10,334 nucleotides of DNA, from contig CAYQOU010000098.1 of assembly GCA_964419255.1 (NCBI GenBank), positions 1 to 10,334 on the forward strand, read 5' to 3'. The position numbers and the translations under genes are program-made. Positions 7,008 to 10,334 of this stretch are shown piece by piece. The DNA is from CAZPHU01 sp964419255. Its GTDB lineage: Bacteria; Fibrobacterota; Chitinivibrionia; Chitinivibrionales; CAYFVL01. Positions within the stretch are counted from its first letter, which is position 1, and every line of letters begins with the position of its first letter. A model generated the notes under the pieces. It was not told the origin of the DNA, ran no database searches, and worked only from the letters and a program-made list of their open reading frames with translations.

Positions 7008-8192
7008 TTATTTTTCTCCTCCCATGATCTCCGCTGCCGCTCGACCCGATTCAAGCAGCTGTGCCATTCTCTGCATCGGTTCTTTGGTGTGGGCAAAGAA
7101 GTTTTTCAGCCCCTCGCAGAGCCAGTTGACTTTACCATCTCCATGGGGTGACGGGAGGACTCTGTTTTTCGGGCATTCGCCATAACAGGTAAACAGAAAT
7201 TCACACTCTCTGCAGACACGGGGGAGAGTCGCACTCTTTGCGCGGCCGAACTGCCGCTGCTTTTCACTTCCAACAAGCTTTTCTATGGATGTCTGTTTTA
7301 TATTGCCCAGAAGATACTCGGGTTCAACATAGTGGTCACATGAGTATACATCCCCGTTATGCTCCAGGGCTACTCCCTGACCGCAGGTCGGTTGAAGCAC
7401 GCAGATGGTGGAGTGGCCGCGTACATAGGATGCCAGCACGCCGTCGAAAAACTGCACGAACATGGTTCCCACATCGCTTTCGATCCATTCATCAAAAATG
7501 CCGATAAGAAAATCTCCATAAACCTCGGGCCGAACGCTGCGCGCGGTGATCGCATCCCCCGCCTGATTGCCGGTGGCGTTATCCCGCTCCACGATCGGAA
7601 TAAACTGCAGATAGCGCGCTCCGATTTCATCCCGAAAATACCGATACACCTCCACTGGATACTGACTGTTTATCGCATTGACCGTGCACAGGATGTTAAA
7701 CTCTACCCCGAACTGCTGCATCAGCCGAACCGATTCAATCACTCTCTGATGAACCGAATTACCCTTTTTATCCCGCCGAAACACATCATGCAGGTCCTTT
7801 GGCCCGTCCAGACTAAGTCCAACCAGGAAATCGTTTTGAGCCAGAAAGCGGCACCACTTGTCATTGAGCAGGTATCCGTTTGTCTGGAGAGTGTTTTGTA
7901 TGGTCACACCGGGACGGGCGTATTTTTTTTCGGTGTCGATAACCTTGCGGAAGAAATCCAGCCCCATCATCGTCGGCTCTCCTCCCTGCCAGGCGATGGT
8001 CACGGTCCGGGTTTTATGCGCCTTAAGGGTCTGACGGATGTAGCGATCCATGATCTTGTCGGTCATGCGAAAAGATCCGTTTGGATAGAGCTTATCTTTC
8101 TTGAGAAAAAAGCAGTATGCGCAGGAAAGGTTACACCGCGCTCCCGTCGGTTTGGCCATCACGTGAAAAGCGGATGGTATCGATGATGTCAT
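7008..8192 (-). CDS. anaerobic sulfatase-maturating enzyme-like radical SAM/SPASM protein
   Basis: A 394-residue radical S-adenosylmethionine enzyme of the anSME/AslB type. Characterised members oxidise a Cys or Ser in sulfatases to the catalytic formylglycine. The radical SAM cluster motif is C20-x3-C24-x2-C27 (CNLSCAYC), preceded by the family phrase FHVMAKPTGARC. WQGGEPT (68-74) is the SAM-binding GGE motif. The SPASM region keeps all eight auxiliary-cluster cysteines in order: C264, C270, C285, C327, C330, C336, C340 and C359. D286 directly after C285 matches the proposed catalytic Asp of clostridial anSME. The length is typical and the protein is cytosolic. The start is set by AGGGGA 7 nt before the ATG. 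No sulfatase is in the window, so the substrate must lie elsewhere or be a different peptide. Conservation of the full cysteine set and the Asp argues for true maturase chemistry, but SPASM enzymes acting on other peptides share much of this layout. Confidence 0.9.
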   Translation of the reverse strand: MTSSIPSAFHVMAKPTGARCNLSCAYCFFLKKDKLYPNGSFRMTDKIMDRYIRQTLKAHKTRTVTIAWQGGEPTMMGLDFFRKVIDTEKKYARPGVTIQNTLQTNGYLLNDKWCRFLAQNDFLVGLSLDGPKDLHDVFRRDKKGNSVHQRVIESVRLMQQFGVEFNILCTVNAINSQYPVEVYRYFRDEIGARYLQFIPIVERDNATGNQAGDAITARSVRPEVYGDFLIGIFDEWIESDVGTMFVQFFDGVLASYVRGHSTICVLQPTCGQGVALEHNGDVYSCDHYVEPEYLLGNIKQTSIEKLVGSEKQRQFGRAKSATLPRVCRECEFLFTCYGECPKNRVLPSPHGDGKVNWLCEGLKNFFAHTKEPMQRMAQLLESGRAAAEIMGGEK

Positions 8193-8199
8193 TGCAGCG

Positions 8200-8205
8200 T
8201 CCCCT
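8200..8205 (-). promoter_or_regulatory. ribosome binding site of the radical SAM gene
   Basis: The minus strand reads AGGGGA, 7 nt before the ATG at 8192, which supports the start that places PTGARC at residues 15-20. Confidence 0.65.
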
Positions 8206-8311
8206 GATTGAGAAATGGCAAATCATCTGCAGACCTCAGGCCTAAATATAATCAATAAATACGAATATTGTTGATATAACTTCACGACAAAGCTTAAGTA
8301 TCCGAAAAACA

Positions 8312-8327
8312 CTTTTTCATGAAAAAG
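8312..8327. promoter_or_regulatory. perfect 16-bp palindrome, candidate operator
   Basis: CTTTTTCATGAAAAAG is its own reverse complement, about 120 bp upstream of the radical SAM start and 320 bp upstream of the HdeD-like start. A symmetric site in a divergent region fits a dimeric regulator, but no regulator gene is in view. Confidence 0.35.
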
Positions 8328-8409
8328 CGTCTATGATTATCAGATTAGTTTGGTGGAAAATTGACCGTCATTCGTACTCGCAGGCTTGTGGATAATTTAT
8401 ACAAAAAGC

Positions 8410-8430
8410 GCAGCCGAATCGACCGGCTGC
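8410..8430 (+). other. GC-rich stem-loop in the HdeD leader region
   Basis: GCAGCCG (8410-8416) pairs perfectly with CGGCTGC (8424-8430) across a 7-nt loop. No T-tract follows immediately, so it is not a standard terminator. It could be a leader structure or a chance hairpin. Confidence 0.4.
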
Positions 8431-8635
8431 CTGCTTGCATCAGACACGCCTGTCTTCCTTATCGGAGCTTATTGACTTTGGCTGCTACTCCTTGTTTGTT
8501 TCATCTTTGGTGTTTAGTCTGTTTGGTGTTTTTTAGTGGGCTGTTCATGCCTTCGGTTCTCTTCTGTATGGATCGAATATTGCATCTATATATATACAAA
8601 GATATTCACCGAGCTAATCGTAATCATCAGCATCC

Positions 8636-8641
8636 GGGGGG
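8636..8641 (+). promoter_or_regulatory. G-rich ribosome binding site of the HdeD-like gene
   Basis: GGGGGG lies 7 nt before the ATG at 8649. The spacing is right although the sequence is a G-run, not GGAGG. It favours this internal ATG over the upstream in-frame ATG at 8361, which has no such site. Confidence 0.55.
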
Positions 8642-8648
8642 TAAACAC

Positions 8649-9209
8649 ATGAACAGTCAAACCGATTCACATCAGGCTCCAGCTCCCAATGCACCGCTTA
8701 TCGGGGTAAGTCAGATCGTCATCGGGGTGGCGGCGTTGATTTTGGCGACCATTGCAACCGAATTTGTCCTCGTGGTTCTGGGAGTGGTGCTGTGCGCCCG
8801 GGGAATACTCGATCTGTATAATTCATTGCGGGTGGAGGGGAAGAAGCCGGCGGGAGGAATAATTGTCGGGAGCCTGAGCCTTCTTACCGGTGCACTGGTG
8901 CTGCTATGGCCGCAGGTCGGCTCCTCGGTTCTGTCGCTTTTTCTGGCCGTGCTTTTTATCATCGGCGGTGGTCAGAAACTGCTGTCACCCTTTCTGCAGC
9001 AGCGCCAGGGCAACCAGGTGCAGCTTGTCATCGGGCTGATCTCTGTTTTGCTGGGAGTGATTATCCTGCTTTTGTGGCCGATGAGAAATGTGATGGTGCT
9101 GGGAATCTTCGTCGGCCTGGAGATCATGCTTAACGGTATGACCATCACTCTTACCGGCCGCGCGGTACATTCCTTTGGTGAGCAGTTTAAACCGGGGCCG
9201 CAGCACTGA
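8649..9209 (+). CDS. HdeD/DUF308-family inner-membrane protein
   Basis: A 186-residue protein predicted to have six membrane segments, at about 18-36, 38-56, 69-87, 91-108, 124-142 and 147-165. It shows the three-fold two-helix layout of the HdeD (DUF308) family. Short hydrophilic turns carry family-like features: RGILDLYNSLR after helix 2, GGIIVGSLSLLTGALVLLWP in helix 3, and a second LLWP at 141-144 that echoes the first, reflecting internal duplication. Enterobacterial HdeD is linked to acid resistance at high cell density, but most family members have no known function, so no role is assigned. The N-terminus (MNSQTDSHQAPAPNAP) is a polar cytosolic tail. The ATG is chosen because a G-rich ribosome binding site precedes it and the hydrophobic pattern begins right after. 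The gene is divergent from the radical SAM gene and appears monocistronic, with an intrinsic terminator 130 bp downstream. Confidence 0.85.
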   Translation: MNSQTDSHQAPAPNAPLIGVSQIVIGVAALILATIATEFVLVVLGVVLCARGILDLYNSLRVEGKKPAGGIIVGSLSLLTGALVLLWPQVGSSVLSLFLAVLFIIGGGQKLLSPFLQQRQGNQVQLVIGLISVLLGVIILLLWPMRNVMVLGIFVGLEIMLNGMTITLTGRAVHSFGEQFKPGPQH

Positions 9210-9339
9210 GTTTGAGAGATACGACAGGAGTATTCACCCCCGTTTGCCTAAGGCATACGCATGTAAAAGCATTTTAAAGGGAAGGTCATACTCTCTATTT
9301 ATGTCAAAAGGAGGACTGAGTTTTGGAATAAATCAGATA

Positions 9340-9370
9340 AAAAAGGGAGCGCATGCTGAACTCCCTTTTT
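9340..9370. terminator. bidirectional rho-independent terminator
   Basis: AAAAAGGGAG (9340-9349) and CTCCCTTTTT (9361-9370) form a perfect 10-bp stem with an 11-nt loop. The A-run on one side and T-run on the other let it work in both directions. It would serve the HdeD-like gene from the left and the minus-strand gene whose stub ends at 9395 from the right. Confidence 0.85.
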
Positions 9371-9394
9371 CTGAACACCTTCTATCTTATCACG

Positions 9395-9514
9395 TTATCT
9401 GATATGGAGAACTTTGTGCTGTTTTATCTCAGATGCCATGCTTAAACGATAGACAAGTATGCCTTTTTTCAGTGGTGGAATCGCAATGGAGAGGCCGGGT
9501 GGGAGTATTTTCTT
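9395..9514 (-). pseudogene. C-terminal stub of a T9SS-like sorting-domain protein
   Basis: On the minus strand 39 sense codons precede a TAA at 9397-9395. They read KKILPPGLSIAIPPLKKGIL and then VYRLSMASEIKQHKVLHIR. This matches the end of a type A sorting domain: G, hydrophobic strand, K-K-G turn, VYRL strand, charged hairpin, final strand ending in R. It aligns well with the last 39 residues of the lamin-tail protein (LSAGAHRLDIDTRDMATGVY, then IIRMSADGLIRKGVAVLRR). An in-frame stop lies just upstream at 9515-9517, and 10 bp beyond that the repeat island begins. There is no start codon, so this is a remnant of a larger secreted-protein gene whose body is gone. The terminator 24 bp beyond the stop fits a former gene end. 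Confidence 0.6.
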
Positions 9515-9527
9515 TCAGTCTTGGTCG

Positions 9528-9610
9528 TTTTTTTTGGGTGGCCGGAGGCCGGGTAGGGGGTCAGTGAAGATGGTGGCAAGCATGTAATCTTTGTTTACCC
9601 CCACCCCTGG
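9528..9610 (+). repeat. repeat head, copy A
   Basis: A T8 run is followed by GGGTGGCCGGAGGCCGGG and TAGGGGG, about 35 bp of spacer with GGCAAGCATGT, and then ACCCCCACCCCTGG. The 16-mer GAGGCCGGGTAGGGGG and the 10-mer CCCCCACCCC recur in copies B and C. The GGGTAGGGGGT arm (9551-9561) can pair with ACCCCCACCC (9597-9606) around one bulged A. GGCCGGAGGCC is itself a small hairpin. Confidence 0.85.
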
Positions 9611-9760
9611 AACTCTGTTTAAGGCTCCCAAAGAAGCAAGTGGGCAGGTGGAGAGCTTTAAATCGACGCCGGAACATATGTACTTCGCATCGAATGCGTA
9701 ATAACGGGAGCCGCAGCGGCGCCTTGGTGCAACCAGGCCGTAGGAGTGGGCGTTGCCAAC

Positions 9761-9846
9761 CTCCCAGGGGTGGGGGTAATCAAAACCCACATGCTTGGCA
9801 CTGTCCTTAACTACCCCCTACCCGGCCTCGTGCGCCAACCAAAAAA
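9761..9846 (-). repeat. repeat head, copy B, inverted
   Basis: Read on the minus strand this is TTTTTTGGTTGGCG, then GAGGCCGGGTAGGGGG, a spacer containing GTGCCAAGCATGT, and ACCCCCACCCCTGGG. It is the inverted partner of copy A, so 9528-9846 is flanked by inverted repeats of roughly 85 bp around about 150 bp of centre. The centre contains CGCAT/ATGCG (9686-9698), a short perfect stem. The layout resembles a non-autonomous mobile element, but I find no target-site duplication. Confidence 0.8.
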
Positions 9847-9898
9847 GCGTTAACTGCCAGTCAGAAACCCGACATTTGTGCGGCCAAACACACCAAGT

Positions 9899-9962
9899 CG
9901 GGGAGAAAACCGCCTGAAAAAGGGAATATTTCCACCGATTCGATTACTCATGAATGAGTAAT
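9899..9962 (+). repeat. repeat tail module, first copy, ending in an inverted repeat
   Basis: It matches 10277-10334 closely: CGGGG, ACCGCC, GAAAAAG, then CCGATTCGATTACTCAT and AATGA. The end is ATTACTCAT-GA-ATGAGTAAT (9943-9962), a 9-bp stem with a 2-nt loop. Confidence 0.8.
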
Positions 9963-10060
9963 ATGGACTGTTTGACAGGGGAGCACCACGTCTGTTCCGT
10001 AAAGTCGATGCCGGAGCATAAAACCTGTTTGCGCGATGATCAACTGTCATATGAAAGAAA

Positions 10061-10091
10061 AAAACACGTGTTTTCAGCGGGCCGCAGCCCG
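10061..10091. repeat. adjacent 14-bp palindrome and GC hairpin
   Basis: AAAACACGTGTTTT (10061-10074) is a perfect palindrome. It is followed at once by CGGGC-CGCA-GCCCG (10078-10091), a 5-bp stem trailed by TTT. The second could be a weak plus-strand terminator. No gene is served by either. Confidence 0.5.
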
Positions 10092-10136
10092 TTTAATCGA
10101 TAAGTGTTGAATTGGTCATTAGAAAATGGTAATTGC

Positions 10137-10334
10137 TTTTTTTTTGGTTGGCCGGAGGCCGGGTAGGGGGCGGGAAAGGTCCGGTGCCAAGCAACAATGC
10201 TTCGTCTGCCCCCACCCCCGCGACTGCTTGTGGAACACGCGTGGGCGGGGAAGGTATGCCCAATTGTTTTCAGCGGCGGGGCAAAGACCGCCCGAAAAAG
10301 CGGGTTTTACCCCGATTCGATTACTCATCAATGA
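10137..10334 (+). repeat. repeat copy C with head and tail, cut by the window edge
   Basis: A T9 run, GGTTGGCCGGAGGCCGGG and TAGGGGG open the copy. CGCAAGC-type spacer sequence is replaced here by GTGCCAAGCAACAATGCTT, where AAGCA and TGCTT can pair, and GCCCCCACCCC follows at 10208-10218. After a GC-rich middle, the tail module (10277-10334) matches 9899-9957 and stops at the last base of the window, partway through the expected terminal inverted repeat. This is the only copy in the window with head and tail in direct order about 60 bp apart, so it may be the best guide to the full unit. Confidence 0.82.

Larger units (their letters stand above)
8193..8648. other. 456-bp divergent intergenic region with palindrome and stem-loop
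   Basis: This separates the minus-strand radical SAM gene from the plus-strand HdeD-like gene and should hold both promoters. It contains an AT-rich stretch at 8240-8280, a perfect 16-bp palindrome (8312-8327), a GC-rich stem-loop (8410-8430) and a 10-bp direct repeat TTTGGTGTTT at 8506-8515 and 8522-8531. A weak plus-strand promoter-like pair is TTGCAT (8580-8585) with TATTCA 17 bp on. The reading frame of the downstream gene stays open back to 8361, but that stretch is cysteine- and arginine-rich with no domain and is more likely non-coding. Confidence 0.5.
9847..10136. other. repeat-derived non-coding stretch between copies B and C
   Basis: No gene is seen. It holds the first tail module (9899-9962), a 19-bp segment at 10002-10020 (AAGTCGATGCCGGAGCATA) that matches 9660-9678 at 16 of 19 positions, and a pair of hairpins at 10061-10091. 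The 12-mer TGTTTTCAGCGG at 10069-10080 recurs at 10265-10276. The stretch therefore seems to be built from modules of the same repeat family. The minus-strand open frame across it has no recognisable domain. Confidence 0.6.

Noticed and set aside
7359..8186. Plus-strand ORF of 275 codons opposite the radical SAM gene
   Set aside because: It is the antisense shadow of a gene with all expected catalytic cysteines on the other strand.
8361..8648. N-terminal extension of the HdeD-like protein to the upstream ATG
   Set aside because: The extra 96 residues are Cys- and Arg-rich with no domain, the upstream ATG lacks a ribosome binding site, and the ATG at 8649 has one and gives the normal family length.
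9515..9790. Minus-strand ORF of 91 codons over copies A and B
   Set aside because: It runs across the inverted repeat, ends in DPLPGLRPPKK which is just the translated repeat core, and shares that phrase with the ORF over copy C. It has no domain or ribosome binding site I can support.
10119..10331. Minus-strand ORF of 70 codons over copy C
   Set aside because: Its RPLPGLRPTKKK tail and MSNRIG start are translations of the repeat head and tail, so similarity to neighbouring ORFs reflects the DNA repeat and not a protein family.
9528..10334. CRISPR array
   Set aside because: The repeats are few, in mixed orientation, modular and unevenly spaced, without uniform spacers or cas genes.

Overview
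The window looks like an accessory stretch of an anaerobic Gram-negative chromosome. The best guess is a Fibrobacterota/Chitinivibrionia-like or related FCB-type bacterium. This rests on type IX-secretion-like sorting modules in three places, a CotH kinase gene next to a lamin-tail-domain gene, an oxygen-sensitive anaerobic sulfatase-maturase-type radical SAM enzyme, and a type VI secretion VgrG relic. The assignment is inference from domain content; no rRNA or tRNA is present to confirm it.

Left part (1-2095): a TPR-like gene that is open at the window edge and begins with a 15-bp in-frame minisatellite (VASKQ repeats), then a decayed vgrG whose reading frame is broken at homopolymer runs and which lacks its first part and its end, then about 350 bp with no recognisable gene.

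Middle (2096-6821, minus strand): a probable two-gene unit for secreted or surface proteins. The CotH-kinase protein comes first, behind a strong promoter-like sequence and a leader of roughly 155 nt. A three-module lamin-tail-domain protein with a C-terminal sorting domain follows, with its own strong ribosome binding site. The two domain types often occur in one polypeptide; here they are separate neighbours. Next is a complete anSME-like radical SAM/SPASM enzyme (7008-8192, minus) with no sulfatase in view, and, divergently, an HdeD/DUF308 membrane protein (8649-9209, plus). The shared 456-bp intergenic region holds a perfect 16-bp palindrome and a GC-rich stem-loop.

Right part (9340-10334): a bidirectional intrinsic terminator, the C-terminal stub of a lost sorting-domain protein on the minus strand, and an island of an unnamed repeat family. 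Three copies of a repeat head (two in plus orientation, one inverted) share a 16-bp core and a C-rich partner arm that can pair with it, with one compensatory base-pair change between copies. Two copies of a tail module end in a strong inverted repeat; the second runs off the window edge. The minus-strand ORFs over this island look like by-products of the repeat, not genes. This repeat family is the least explained signal in the window.
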